Source of the DNA: Nereocystis luetkeana
Lineage: Eukaryota; Sar; Phaeophyceae; Laminariales; Laminariaceae
DNA: 64,000 nucleotides
Direction of reading: 5' to 3'
Assembly (NCBI GenBank): GCA_031213475.1
Contig: JARUPZ010000002.1
Location: 2,542,001-2,606,000 of the forward strand
A model generated the notes under the pieces. It did not search any database. It worked only from the letters and a program-made list of their open reading frames with translations, and was not told where the DNA came from. Position numbers and translations under genes: made by a program. Below, piece after piece: positions 10,641 through 21,180 of this stretch. Positions within the stretch are counted from its first letter, which is position 1; each line of letters opens with the position of its first letter.

Positions 10641-11534
10641 GTTAATTGAACGACGAGCCTGTTCGCTTTTATGCGCCGCTGCTCATGCGTCCCTGGGTCA
10701 TGGCAGGCTTGCTATTCCACTGCTTCCTGCGACGGAGGAACAGCGCCCACGCTACGCATGCTCGGACGTTTCTACTGGTGGATCGGTATGAGCATCTGCA
10801 CCCGGTGGTGGTTACGCAACTGCTTGAAGTGCCAAGCACGGAAAACGTCGCGGCGAACGGTGCGGTGGCCCACCATCACGTTGCTTTTGCCAGAAGGGTC
10901 CGGCATCGCCGTCAGCATCGACTATTTCGGCCCTAACCCTAACCCCATCCCTAACCCTCGAGGTAATACCTACATCTTGCTTTTCACAGATCGTTTCAGC
11001 CACCGAGCCGACGTGTACGCCGTCACAGTGGCAGAGTTCACCGCTGAGGGCACGGCTAACATTCTCATCAACCGGCATATTCCCCTCTGGGGGTGCCCGC
11101 GCAGCATCCTCTCCGACAACGGTCTTCAGTTCTGCTCTAAGCTTTCGCACGCCGTTTATCAGCTTCTCGGGGTTCGAAAAATTGCCACCAGCTCCTACCA
11201 CCCAGACGGCAACGGTGGGGTGGAAGGTGTAAACCGCACGATGGCCCAGATGCTGGCGATGGTCGTCAACGAGCTCCAAAACAACTGGGATGAACAGCTC
11301 CCTCATGTAGGATTTACGTACAACAGTTCCGTCAGCGCCGCCACGGGTTTGGCTCCCGACGAAGTCCATATGGGTCGGCTGCCTCGCCCCCCCCTCACGA
11401 TTTCCGAGCGTGCTGGAGTCGCCGGCCACCAGAGCTTGGCCCTCGACCACCTAGCCTATTGCGACTCCGCAACGGACTGACAGAAGCGCGCGTACGATAT
11501 CGTTCGCGAAAACCATGACCTCACTGTTGCTCGC
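10640..11534 (+). pseudogene. gypsy integrase zinc-binding and catalytic domains
   Basis: The frame 10,671-11,480 is open for 269 codons. The N-terminal zinc site has its cysteines in CLKCQARKTS. The expected histidines (H-x3-H-type segment) are changed: QACYSTASCDGGTA. The catalytic triad is present: Asp in VSIDYFGP, Asp in LSDNGLQF, and Glu in DGNGGVEGVNRTMAQ with roughly the expected spacing. The segment FTYNSSVSAATGLAPDEVHM is the usual gypsy continuation. A TGA at 11,478 interrupts the frame, which then continues in register with QKRAYDIVREN. A telomere-like CCCTAA run encodes the PNPNPIPNP segment after the first Asp. Confidence 0.85.
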
Positions 11535-12770
11535 GTGAACCGCCGCAACTCCGCCCTCTCAAACGCTGTGCGTCCAGTCCCAAGATTCGACGTTGGGGGC
11601 AGGGCGCAAGTGTACAATACGGCGGCCACCATCCACCAGGGCGCGAAGCCCGACACGGACGCCGAGGTCCTCAAGGCTAAACTCTTACTCAACTTGACGG
11701 GTCCCTACAAAGTCCTCGCAGTTGGCCCCTGCTCCTCAGCGGACACCCCGGACGGATCTCCTCTCGGGGCAAAGCTCCCGTCCTTGGATCTTCCTTCCGA
11801 TATGCCCGGAGCTGATGCTCGCCGGCGCGGATCAGTCCAACACTGCAAGCCCTGTGCCAACTCCCACGACCGTGGCGACATGCCGAAATGTTTGCCAGCG
11901 GGGTTGATGCAATACGTGCTCAACAACTCTCCAAGAGACCCCCCCCGTACCACGCTACCCAGGACGATGTTTCGACCTCTCTTCGACGACTCGAAGTGGA
12001 AAATATTACCGGATGCGTTCTACGATAGAGGTAGCACATTTCCGCTAAAACGGTTTCTGAACGACGGGGCTCCTGAACCCAAAATCGTCGGAATGGCAAG
12101 CTTGTTTCGAAAAATGGCGTAATTGTATACTTGGGCCATGGGAGTATTCCTCGGGATGCAGTTTGATTTTTCTGAAGCCAGTTTTCGGGTGTGGTGTGGA
12201 GCTCCTTAAGTGAGGAGCCTCAGAAAGTTCAGGGGGAACCTCTATCGTAGAACGCCTTACCGTACACCAACCGGTTTGAGGTCGAGGTGGCGTCGTCGCG
12301 GTGATTTACGAGACCCACTGGACAGGACTATCTCGTCCATCTTGGAAACGGGAATTGGACCTCCAGCTTTGTCGCCACGAAGTTTTGCGCTACTGGACCG
12401 GCACCCCGAACAAGCACCGCCAACCCAACCGCCTGTACCGCCGGATGCGAATCGGCGGCGCACAAAGGGAACTTTCTCGGAGTAACAGCGAGCGATTTCT
12501 GGCACCCGGCTATGGCTACGTGTCGCACGCAGATTGGCCCCGCCGATACTACAACGCCGTGCTTCCTCACGAGGCCCACGTTTGGTGCAAGGGCGACGAC
12601 GGTCTGTGGTGGCTCGGGAAAATCAGCGTGACTACGCCAACGGATGGGGTATATTAGGTTCGATATTCGGACGACCCGGGACCGATCGAGCTTCCTCTTT
12701 CTCCGGCGCGCTACACGACTTCGACGAGAGCTGCACGAGACTCTTGGTGTCTTCAAATTCACTTGGCTAG
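11535..12770 (+). pseudogene. gypsy integrase C-terminus with GPY and chromodomain-like module
   Basis: In frame with the integrase, this gives VYNTAATIHQG and then LLNLTGPYKVLAVGP, the GPY/F motif of chromoviral integrases, ending at TAA 12,120. After a shift, 12,301-12,657 reads VIYETHWTGLSRPSW, the Y-x-x-HW-x-GL-x-x-P-x-W core of a chromodomain-like fold. It then gives WCKGDDGLWWLGKIS and, past a TAG at about 12,655, VRYSDDPGPIELPLSPARY, which looks Tudor-like. Such modules target integration to chromatin marks; that role is inferred from the family. Confidence 0.7.
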
Positions 12771-13690
12771 CGTGTTTGCACGGGGGGTCCAGCGTAACGT
12801 GGATGAATCTCGAGTCGCCGCCGTGCATAGCTAACTTTCGCTTCTCGGCTGCACTGGATGTTGTTTTCTTGTCGGTTTCCTGGACATGGGGGGTGGTTCT
12901 TCTGCTTGTCGTGTTCCTGTTTTTTTTTTTTTGGGTTGGGTTGGGGATGGTTTTTGCGTATTTTGCCCTCCTTCCCCCCCGCTTAGTGTCGGGGCTGGTC
13001 TGGGTAATCGCGCCACTCATTTGTGGCACAGGACACGTTTCCAGAGTTGTGGGCTGGGTTTAGGTGGTTCTTGGCGTATTCCGTATTTTTCTTCTTCTCA
13101 GTATTGGTATTCACTTTTCGCTTTTCCACCGACGCATCCTCGCCCTCCCCCGTTGTGGGTGGCATGGCGATGACTTTCGCTGACGACTTCTTCCAGTCCC
13201 TTGCGGTTAGGACTTCCTTTCTTTCATTTTTTTGACGTCCCTTGTCGGCATCGTTGCTCAGAGGTGTGGGAGTGGCTTTTGAGGAGCCGCATCTTCGACT
13301 CATGTTCTAGTTCGTGGAAGCGGGGTTTCAATGAATTCCCCATAATTATGCAACTATACGGCGCATCAGATTGGGCTAGTGTTATGATGCTGCCTTGAAT
13401 GAAGCTGAAGGCCCGGTAATTACCTGGGTTCAAGTACTGGGATCGTATTTGCAGTACTTGGGAGGCGTATCTTAGATGTAAAACCAGGGGTTTTCCCAGC
13501 GAGGCACGAAAGGAATAAAGCTGCTCTTCTTTTATCTCTCAGAAAACAACACACGGGAGTACCAACGAGCACTGACTTAATAGGCAACCTGTCCAGGGAT
13601 ACAAAGTGTCCCGATCTTGATTTTAGCATAACTCTAGTTGTCACCGGGATCAGGTATCAGGTACTCAACAGAGGACTAAACAAAGTTTGT
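12771..13690. other. 3' non-coding part of the gypsy element; no gene
   Basis: This region is T-rich with a homopolymer run at about 12,920-12,931 and a run of C at 12,973-12,980. No domain is recognisable in any frame. 13,256-13,400 is a dispersed repeat, listed separately. Confidence 0.5.
13256..13400 (+). repeat. dispersed repeat shared, inverted, with 30,060-30,220
   Basis: AGAGGTGTGGGAGTGG, GCCGCATCTTCGAC and GGGCTAGTGTTATG occur in the same order and spacing here and on the minus strand near 30,215-30,070. The two copies probably belong to the terminal region of the same retroelement family. Confidence 0.75.
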
Positions 13691-13734
13691 GATAAGTGTA
13701 CGCAGTAGGCAGTATGGAACACAGCAGTGAATGA

Positions 13735-14110
13735 GAATCGTGAGGGGACGGGACGGGACAGTTTTGAAGTGTTTGGAGAGGAAAAAAATGAAAACGGGAC
13801 GAGATCAGACGGTAAAATGAGAACATTGAGAGTTGGCGGGGCGGGGCGGGGCGGAACGGGACACCGGGTGTACAGTTTATCGACGGGACGGGACGGTAAA
13901 ATTCAACGGGGCAACTTTTCACGACGGGACGGGACGGTTCAGTACAACGGATTTGTTTTCGCAACAGGACGGGACAATAAAATACAATGGATATGTGTTT
14001 TTCACCAAGAACGGTAAATTCATTTTGACGATTTTATTCACGGCGGGACGGGATAGTTAAAATCTCAATGGGAGTTTTTCACGACCGGGTCGAGACGGTA
14101 AAATAAAATC
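13735..14110. repeat. ACGGGACGGGACGG-type degenerate tandem repeat
   Basis: Short G-rich blocks (CGGGACGGGACGG and variants) recur every 30-60 bp, joined by AT-rich linkers such as TAAAATTCAACGG. The same core builds the elements at 19.25-20.12 kb and 31.74-32.99 kb. It runs directly into the end of the BED-finger ORF. Confidence 0.8.
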
Positions 14111-14743
14111 GCGGCGGCGGGATGGTGAGAGGGCACGCTTTTTCCTGGTGGATGTCGATAGAGGGCTGGCCTCGATCGCCGCCTTGTACTCGGGGGTGTA
14201 GTGCTCTTTGATGAGATGGCTCAGCTGACCGCTTGTTCCGGAGCTTTTCTTTTCCGCAGTAAGGTCGGCGCGGTTGTGCGTGAAGAGTTTCTCGCACTGT
14301 GTTGGTTGCGCGCAGGGAGCCGCCCCGAGGCGCGTAACTCTGTGACCTAACTCTGTGACCAAAGTGCACTTGACGTTTCTCTTCCCGATCGGCGACTCAA
14401 ACTCCGAGAAGTGTTGCCACACCTGTTGCGGTGCCAACTGGCGGCTGTTCTTGTGCCATACCTTATGATTGTGCTTGCGCTGTGTTGCTGGTGGTGATGG
14501 AGGTATAGAGAGGGAGGTGGTGATCGGTGGAGGTAGTGATGACGGCGGTGGTGGTGCTGGTGCCGCCGCTGGTCGGTCGGCCCCGCCCTTGAGATAGGCT
14601 TTCATGCATGGCGTCTGTGCCAGCCACACCGCCACCAGTACTGGTGGCCGTGAGTTGATTGGTCTGTGTTTTGTGTGTGGCCAGCTGGCGGTTGTGGCAG
14701 GTGTTGTTGCGCGTGGAACTACGTATGAAATCGAAAGATTCAT
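14079..14743 (-). pseudogene. BED-type zinc-finger fragment, hAT-transposase-like
   Basis: This 228-codon minus-strand ORF runs 14,743-14,057. After a Pro/Ser-rich N-terminus comes VWQHFSEFESPIGKRNVKC, then FTHNRADLTAEKKSSGTSGQ and LSHLIKEHYTPEYKAA. That is the pattern of a BED finger: aromatic start, cysteines, GTSxLxxH-x4-H. The first C-x2-C is imperfect (KCTLV). No DDE catalytic domain or hAT dimerisation region follows, because the frame runs into the GGGAC repeats. It is probably the 5' stub of a hAT element. A host BED protein is possible but less likely. Confidence 0.55.
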
Positions 14744-14899
14744 GAAACAAATGAAAATAAAAATGATAAATAATTATTAAAAAAAGTCGTAATTCGCACT
14801 TTGTTCAGTTCATTGTATACGGCTTATCATACGACGTGTAAAATTCAGTATTAATTCCTCCCAGCGTTAATAAATATATCATCAGTTGTGCCCACCCCC

Positions 14900-16372
14900 C
14901 ATGCTGGAAGCTCTTAAGATGTCAAAATTGGAAAGCTGTCGGGCCAGATCTCCCGGCCGAACTCCTGAAAATCGACCACCCCGCAGTCCCCCAGTGCTTT
15001 CACAACATCCTTGTCAATGTTTGGGTAACAGGAGAAGTCCCCCAGCAATGGAATAATGCGAACATCAAGGTCCTTCACAAAACGAAGGACCGAACTGACT
15101 GCAACAACTACATAGGGATTTTGCTTGTTGCCCACGCAGGCAAAGTTTTGTCGAAAATCGTCGCATCAGCCAAGACGAAGCCATCGTAAGGGCTTTGGTC
15201 CAACTCAGTGATTGTGGAGTAGTTCTAACGGGGAAGCAGGAGCCGTTGGCGTGCGTGCGAAGCGCTGTATGGGGCATATTGTACGCCGATGACGCAGGAA
15301 TTGTCTCGAAGTCGGCTGAAGGGCTCGCGAAAATGATGACAGTCATCGTGGCTGTCTTCGAAGCAGCAGGCCTCACGGTGTCGGAAAAGAAGACAGAGAC
15401 AATGCTTCTATTAACACCAGACCAGACAACCCTCGCACCTCCGCTCGTCATCGAAGCGGCAGGCCAGAGGTATAAGCAGACGACCCAGTTCCTTTACCTA
15501 GGCGGCATTATCCTGGAAAACGCTGACCTCTCGCTCGAAATCGACCGACGGATCCGCCTAGTGCGAGCATGCCTCAAGCGGTTCGGCCCGGAGTTGTATG
15601 ATAGGACGACCGCCCCCCTAAGCCTGAAAGTCCGAATGCTGAAGGCCGAGGTGATTGAGACCCTGCTGTACGGGTGTGTGACGTGGACCCTCAGAACGGA
15701 GCACTTTGCCAAGTTTCGAACGGCTCACCACCAGGTCCTGTTGCGAGTCATTGGCTTCCAGCGCCGACTTCGTACTGACCATGCCACCCTCTCGTACGCG
15801 AAGGCCCCCAAGATGACACGCTGCGAGAGCATCGAAACGACCATCGTAAACGGCGGCTCTTCTTTGCGGGGGGCGTGGCACGGCAAAGCAAGCAGCGATT
15901 ACCCAGCCGGGTAATGTCCGGGACGATAACTGGTGGGGAGAGCCCGAGACCAGGCGGACAGTTTGAGACTTGGCATAGATGCATAGTCGAAGACCTTAGG
16001 GAGTTCCGAGCCACCGAAGGGTAAACGGAAGTTGCCCCCTTGGTGTTTGGAGTTGAGACCGCGTTGTGGTCCACTGCAGCAAAAAAGGCGGGGAAGTGGT
16101 ACCGGAGGATCCTTGAAGCAGCCCAACGGTTCATGGTGAGGTGGCACGAGGCTGAGGCTGAGATGAGTAGGCAGCGCCGCGCATCCGCGGTGGATGGGGT
16201 CCAAGGGAATGGGGGGGGGGGGGGGCAACAGGAGAAGTGGCAGAAAACCCGACCAAGGGAATGCGGAGAGGGGGGGGGACAGGAGGAGTAGAAGGGAAAC
16301 TGCGGTAGACGAGAGTAGGAAGGAGATGGCAGACAGGGTAGCAAGGCACCAGGCCGACTAGGAAGTAGGACA
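14900..16372 (+). mobile_element. LINE copy A, internally deleted
   Basis: This is a non-LTR retrotransposon fragment of the same family as copies B and C. It starts in RT (AELLKIDHP, with frame damage) and reaches [10 protein letters not shown] at about 15,170. It then jumps to the segment before ALVQLSD, losing roughly 180 codons compared with copy C. It keeps the catalytic YADD ([20 protein letters not shown], about 15,280) and the C-terminal domain through [10 protein letters not shown] and [15 protein letters not shown]. The 3' region ends near 16,372 after a poly-G tract. Confidence 0.88.
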
Positions 16373-16395
16373 TGACTATACTATTAAGGGCAGCT

Positions 16396-16441
16396 GCCAA
16401 ATCAGTTATACCTGATCCGTTTGAGCCAAAACCAGTTACAT
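16396..16441. repeat. half copy of the 19,105-19,239 hairpin element
   Basis: CAGTTATACCTGATCCG and GAGCCAAAACCAGTTAC correspond to one arm of the inverted repeat at 19.1-19.24 kb. It sits just past the 3' end of LINE A. Confidence 0.5.
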
Positions 16442-16789
16442 ACTTAAACCGCAAGTAAAAAACGCGCGCCACGAGCGATGTTCTGTTCATGAAAGTCCGG
16501 TAAAAAAAGAAGCGAGCCTCATGGCCTCCAAAATCTAAATCGGTTTGTCTCCTTTAGGGTCTAGATACCACGGGCTTCACTTGGACTTGCAGAGAGTCAC
16601 TATTAATAGGTTTCGCTTGTTTTGCCACGGCCGGGGCTCCAAGAAGAGTATTTATTCTGGCGCCCCCCCCCCCTTGACAGCATGAAATCTTAGAGACCAT
16701 TCTCGCGGAACCGCCTGCTCGGCACGAATGAACATTGCCGTACCAAACCTGAAACCACCTCTACGCGGGGTGGTGCAGATAAAGACCAT
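16442..16789. other. no gene recognised
   Basis: Short non-coding interval between LINE A and the tail of LINE B. It contains one TATTAATA (16,601) and a C-run at 16,662-16,672. Confidence 0.5.
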
Positions 16790-18733
16790 GGTGCTGTATG
16801 TGTGTGTTCTTCACATTAAACCGTTCTTTCTACCCGTTGGCATCCTGTATGTATGTGTGTGTGTTCTTCACATTGAACCGTTCTTTCTACCCGTCGACAT
16901 CCAGCACAACCAGTGTCTGTGCCGATTCTTCAATCCTAGAAGAGATACCTGGTACAAGTTATGTGGTCACAAAGCTTCGCCACAGAGATACTACGTTGCC
17001 ACGTACCTGGTATGCAGTAAGCACAGCAGTGGGCAATGCAATGCCATGTCATAATACTACCAGGTACCAGGTATTAAATAGATACGACAGGCACGACATA
17101 CACATTCTATGAAATAGGGAAACGAAAGCAAGCAATCACAGAGAAAACAAAAACAAAGAAGACAAATCGAAAGAGAAAAAGAAAAAAAAATGAAAGCAAA
17201 AACTAGAAGAAACAATCTGTCGTGCCCCCCCCCCGCAGGCGAGGTGGCCAACACTTGGAAAAGAACGAGCTGGAAAAAAAAGGAAAAAATAGCAAAACCA
17301 CCACTGCTTGTAAACAGAGTAAGACAAAGAACCAAGGAAAAAACAACCAAGGGAAAATCACAGGCAGACCAAAGCAAAGCCCAAAGCACCCTCCAGGTGG
17401 TGGCAGCAGTTTGTGGCACTAGTAAAGCCAGGTTCTCCCTGCTATTATAATTCCGCCTGGTACCTGCTTGCTACCCTGACTGCCGTCTCCGCCCTGCGTC
17501 CGTCAACTATGCCTAGCCCCTTGGCGTCAGACAATACAAAACGAGCAGAGTAGGTTCGTCATCCAACCACGCCACACGACTCCTTCAATATGGTTTATCA
17601 CTCAGAAAAGAAAGAGAAATCCATAAAATGAAAATCACGGAGAATCAGCCCAAGAAAAAAAAAGAAAAAAAAAGAAGAGAAAACAAGGGAAGACCACGTT
17701 CGAACCAGCTGCACCAGTTGGTGGCACTAGTAGTATGGTCATGTTCTACTTCCCAGTCGGCCTGGCGCCTTGCTACCCTGTCTGCCATCTCCTTCCTACT
17801 TTCGTCTACCGCAGTTTCCCTTCTACTCCTCCTGTTCCCCCCCCTCTCCGCATCCCCATTGGTCGGGTTTTCTGCCACTTCTCCTGTTTGTTGCCCCCCC
17901 CCCCCCCCATTCCCTTGGACACTATCCACGGCGGATGCGCGGCGCTGCCTACTCATCTCAGCCTCAGCCTCGTGCCACCTCACCATGAACCGTTCGGATG
18001 CTTCAAGGATCCCCCGGCACCACTTCCCCGCCTTCTTTGCTGCAGTGGACCACGACGCGGTCTCAACTCCAAACACCAAGGGGGCAACTTCCGTTGACCC
18101 TTCGGTGGCTCGGAACTCCCTAAGGTCTTCGACTATGCATCTATGCCAAGTCTTACACTGTCCGCCTGGTCTCGGGTTCTCCCCACCAGCCATCGTCCCG
18201 GACATTACCCGGCTGGGTAATCGCTGCTTGCTTTGCTGTGCCACGCCCCCCGCAAAGAAGAGCCGCTGTTTGCGAATGGTCGTTTCGATGCTCTCGCAGC
18301 GTGTCATCTTGGGGGCCTTCGCGTACGAGAGGGTGGCATGGTCAGTACGAAGTCGGCGCTGGAAGCCAATGACTCGCAACAGGACCTGGTGGTGAGCCGT
18401 TCGAAGCTTGGCAAAGTGCTCCGCTCTGAGGGTCCACGTCACACACCCGTACAGCAGGGTCTCAATCACCTCGGCCTTCAGCATTCGGACTTTCGGGCTT
18501 AGGGGGGCGGTCGTCCTATCATACAACTCCGGGCCGAACCGCTTGAGGCATGCTCGCAAGAGACGGATCCGTCGGTCGATTTCGAGCGAGAGGCCAGCGT
18601 TTTCCTGGATAATGCCGCCTAGGTAAAGGAACTGGGTCGTCTGCTCACACCTCTGGCCTGCTGCTTCGATGACGAGCGGTGGTGCGAGGGTTGTCTGGTC
18701 TGGTGTTAGTAGGAGCATTGTCTCTGTCTTCGT
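16790..18733 (-). mobile_element. LINE copy B, 5'-truncated, with long 3' tail
   Basis: The minus-strand frame runs from [20 protein letters not shown] at about 18,733 through the C-terminal RT domain ([38 protein letters not shown]) to 17,645. Copy A or C sequence upstream of the KKTETM point is absent, a typical 5' truncation. About 900 bp of A/T-rich 3' tail follows, shared with copy C. It ends in two 57-bp tandem copies of GTTCTTCACATTRAACCG plus TTCTTTCTACCCGT (16,796-16,910). Copy B lies tail-to-tail with copy A. Confidence 0.85.
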
Positions 18734-18827
18734 ATAGACCGCTGTGACCATAGAAAACAACACAGCAGTATACATCACAACAACTAACTGAAGCACGTCG
18801 CACACCGCTCACCCCAACGAAGAAAAG

Positions 18828-18966
18828 TGAAACCATTAGCGTACGCATGTATGCACGTGTAGATACGTACTTTCACGTACAACGTACGAGTACAGAGTAA
18901 ACCATTAGCGTACGCATGTATGCATGTGTAGATAGATAATTTCACGTACAACGTAGGAGTACCGAG
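18828..18966. repeat. 69-bp tandem duplication
   Basis: AAACCATTAGCGTACGCATG begins near 18,830 and again near 18,899. Both units continue with TATGCAYGTGTAGATA and TTTCACGTACAACGTA. Confidence 0.88.
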
Positions 18967-19104
18967 TTTATACGTTAGTACATAATAATTTCAACCGTGG
19001 GAGGGCAGACGTGTACGGAGAGACAAAACAGTGCACGTATATGGCCTCTCTGATGGTTCAAAGTTGGCCAAAACCAGTTGAAAGCTAAACAGAGTAGAAA
19101 AAAA

Positions 19105-19239
19105 CAGGTATACCTTGGCCTTTTCGAGCCAAAATCAGTTACGATGTCAGCCTGGCCAATAGCAGAGCTCCTGGGGTGTGTTTTGTACTTGTTTTTAGAA
19201 TGTAACTGATTTTAGCCAAAAAATGGTCAGATATACCTG
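19105..19239. mobile_element. small hairpin element (MITE-like), 135 bp
   Basis: The left arm CAGGTATACCTTGGCC ... GCCAAAATCAGTTAC (19,105-19,142) is the inverted complement of the right arm GTAACTGATTTTAGCC ... CAGATATACCTG (19,202-19,239), with a 59-bp spacer. The arms are about 38 bp with a few mismatches. No coding capacity. A related half copy lies at 16.4 kb. Confidence 0.7.
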
Positions 19240-19244
19240 ATTTT

Positions 19245-20117
19245 GGCAAAAACCCTAAAAATAAAGTCCAGCCATACAGCTGCTGATCATCAGCGCCAGC
19301 ACCTTTTATTTTGTGCTAAAAAAATAACTAAATGTGGTGCGGAGCAGTTTCATTTCATATTTTCCAAGATTAAAATGATGAAAATACGAAAATACGAAAA
19401 TACGCCATCAGTCATCAGCTGTGAGTTCGACTGGTAATTAATTAGACAGTTGCTACACTCAATTTTCAATTTTGCAAGCTGCGTAATATACCAGTACGCC
19501 TACAACTATTTACACTACGTTGCTACTACTAATAATACTGCTGTTGTTGTTATTCATTCATAGTAGCATGGAAGTTGTATAATTAATGATAATAATAATA
19601 TGTTAGTACCTGGTAGTTATATAGGAATTACTACTAATTTTTAGTACAACTCGATTGTATTTTATTAATTTCGTGATTCGTGGTGGGATTGGATGGGAAC
19701 AGAGAACAGACGACCACGAGTGAATGAATGTATCTTGCAGGGGACAAGGAAGAGGTAAGTTATGTCCGCCGGAGGCCATAATTTCGCGGGAGAGATTTTA
19801 TCGGCGGGACGGGACGGTAATTGTTCGGTGTCAAAGCGGGACGGGACGGTAATTGTCCGGTGTCACGGCGGGACGAGACGGCAATTGTTCGGTGTCACGG
19901 CGGGACGGGACGGTAATTTTCAACGGGAGAGATTTTATCGGCGGGACGGGATGGTATGTGACGACGGTCAGGGAATTTGTCGGCGGGGCGGGACGGGACG
20001 GCGGGACCATTTTGACGGCGGTTTGACCGTCCCGTCCCATCCCGTCCCGTCCCATCCCGTCCCGTCCCGCCGTTACCGCCGTTACCGTCCCGCCGAAATA
20101 CCGTGAGAAGCCTGGAT
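19245..20117 (+). repeat. GGGAC-repeat element, copy P
   Basis: This is an 870-bp repeat. The left part has AAATGTGGTGCGGAGCA, ATTAAAATGATGAAAATACG and CAGCTGTGAGTTCGACTGG. A TTATATAGGAATTACTAC segment follows. Then come tandem units of about 35 bp with core GGCGGGACGGGACGGTAATT and TGTTCGGTGTCAC, ending GCCGAAATACCGTGA. A second copy in opposite orientation lies at 31,737-32,990. The short ORFs over the G-rich units are repeat artefacts. Confidence 0.85.
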
Positions 20118-20194
20118 TATTTTTTCGTGGGTTTTCATACTAGAATATGGCGTGTTTTTTTAACAGACTATACACCGGAAATTAAATTAACTCA

Positions 20195-20345
20195 TTGAAG
20201 TTGTAATCCTTAATGCAAGTCCGCCTGACAAGCGGTTGTTAGTAGGATGCAGCTCACCCTTCATGCGACTCGCCGAACACCTCACGGCGCTTCGCGGCTT
20301 CGCGCTTGATGCAAGCAATGTCTGCCTGGTCGGTGAAAGATGTAA
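20195..20345. repeat. dispersed repeat with stem-loop (copy 2)
   Basis: Second copy of the block at 5,985-6,150. The hairpin is CCGC-CTGACAA-GCGG, followed by the same AGGATGCAGCTCACCCTTCA segment. Confidence 0.8.
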
Positions 20346-20871
20346 AAACTACCGGCGAATACCTACTATTAATACTGGGCCGCGTAGATTTATCAAATTT
20401 ACTGCCAGTCCAAAAAAGATAAGCAAACATTTATTATACTGACTGTACCTACCTGGTTGGTGTAAAATATTAAGCCTCTACGATGCACACCCCCTTATAT
20501 GCCATAATAACAATGTTGAGCGCATAAATATACAGGGTAGAGAGTAGCATGCATGTATGTTGTGATGTGGCCAAAGGAGCCTCCAGTTTTGTTCCCCCAG
20601 CGGCGAAATAGAACGGGACCTATCTATGCTTTCTTTCCCCGCACTGCTGCCTGCGGCGGAAAGGCCGTCGTACATTTTCAGAGATAAAAATAGGAATCAA
20701 CCTGGTACCATAATATGTGTGGCGTGCACCAACTTGGGTGCACCTCCCGCCGAGATCTGCCGGAGTTTTGTGCTCCAGCGCACCACTTCGTAAACCCCTC
20801 GTACTTCGAGCTGCCGCCGTATGCTTATATACTGCAGCAGCTAGCTGCTGCTGTGTTACACGTATCGTAAC

Positions 20872-20874
20872 GTA

Positions 20875-20917
<43 letters not shown>

Positions 20918-21020
20918 GCTGTTGTTGTTGTTCTCACATTAACTCTCTGACGAAGGAGTCCGTGGTCACACAAAGGTGCTGCAGCCCTAGGAAAATCCGA
21001 AAAAAAACAAAAAAAGTGTA
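20872..21020. repeat. (GTT)n microsatellite plus flanking duplicated segment, copy 1
   Basis: About 60 bp of GTT repeats is followed by CTCACATTAACTCTCTGACG, AAGGAGTCCGTGGTCACACA and a GGTGCTG-AGCCCTAGGAA stretch. The same microsatellite and unique flank recur at 23,064-23,225, so the duplicated unit is larger than the microsatellite. Confidence 0.88.
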
Positions 21021-21180
21021 CCACAGCAAGCAGCAGTACGAAATACATACACATACGAGGTACGTGGTACCAGGAACGTACCCTGCTGGTATGTTTTTAG
21101 GATTGAAGCATCGGTACGGGCACTGCTGTGTGTGCTGGTTGAGCTGGGTGTCGACAGGTAAAAATAACGAAGAACACAAG

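Larger units (their letters stand above)
6202..13430 (+). mobile_element. Ty3/gypsy retrotransposon with NADAR domain, degenerate
   Basis: In plus-strand order there is a low-complexity gag-like ORF, a NADAR domain, an aspartic protease, a fragment of RT, RNase H, a spacer, an H2C2 integrase with a GPY motif, and a chromodomain-like tail. Integrase after RNase H is the Ty3/gypsy order. Numerous frameshifts, in-frame stops and a large deletion in RT show that it is dead. No LTR pair was found, so both outer limits are approximate. A segment near its right end (13,256-13,400) recurs inverted at 30,060-30,220, which suggests that the terminal region lies there. Confidence 0.85.

Noticed and set aside
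17628-18395. 255-codon plus-strand ORF rich in Pro and Leu
   Set aside because: It lies antisense to the C-terminal RT frame of LINE copy B; the same antisense frame appears opposite copies A and C.
20717-20950. Poly-Val ORF and poly-Thr ORF
   Set aside because: They are produced by the (GTT)n microsatellite.
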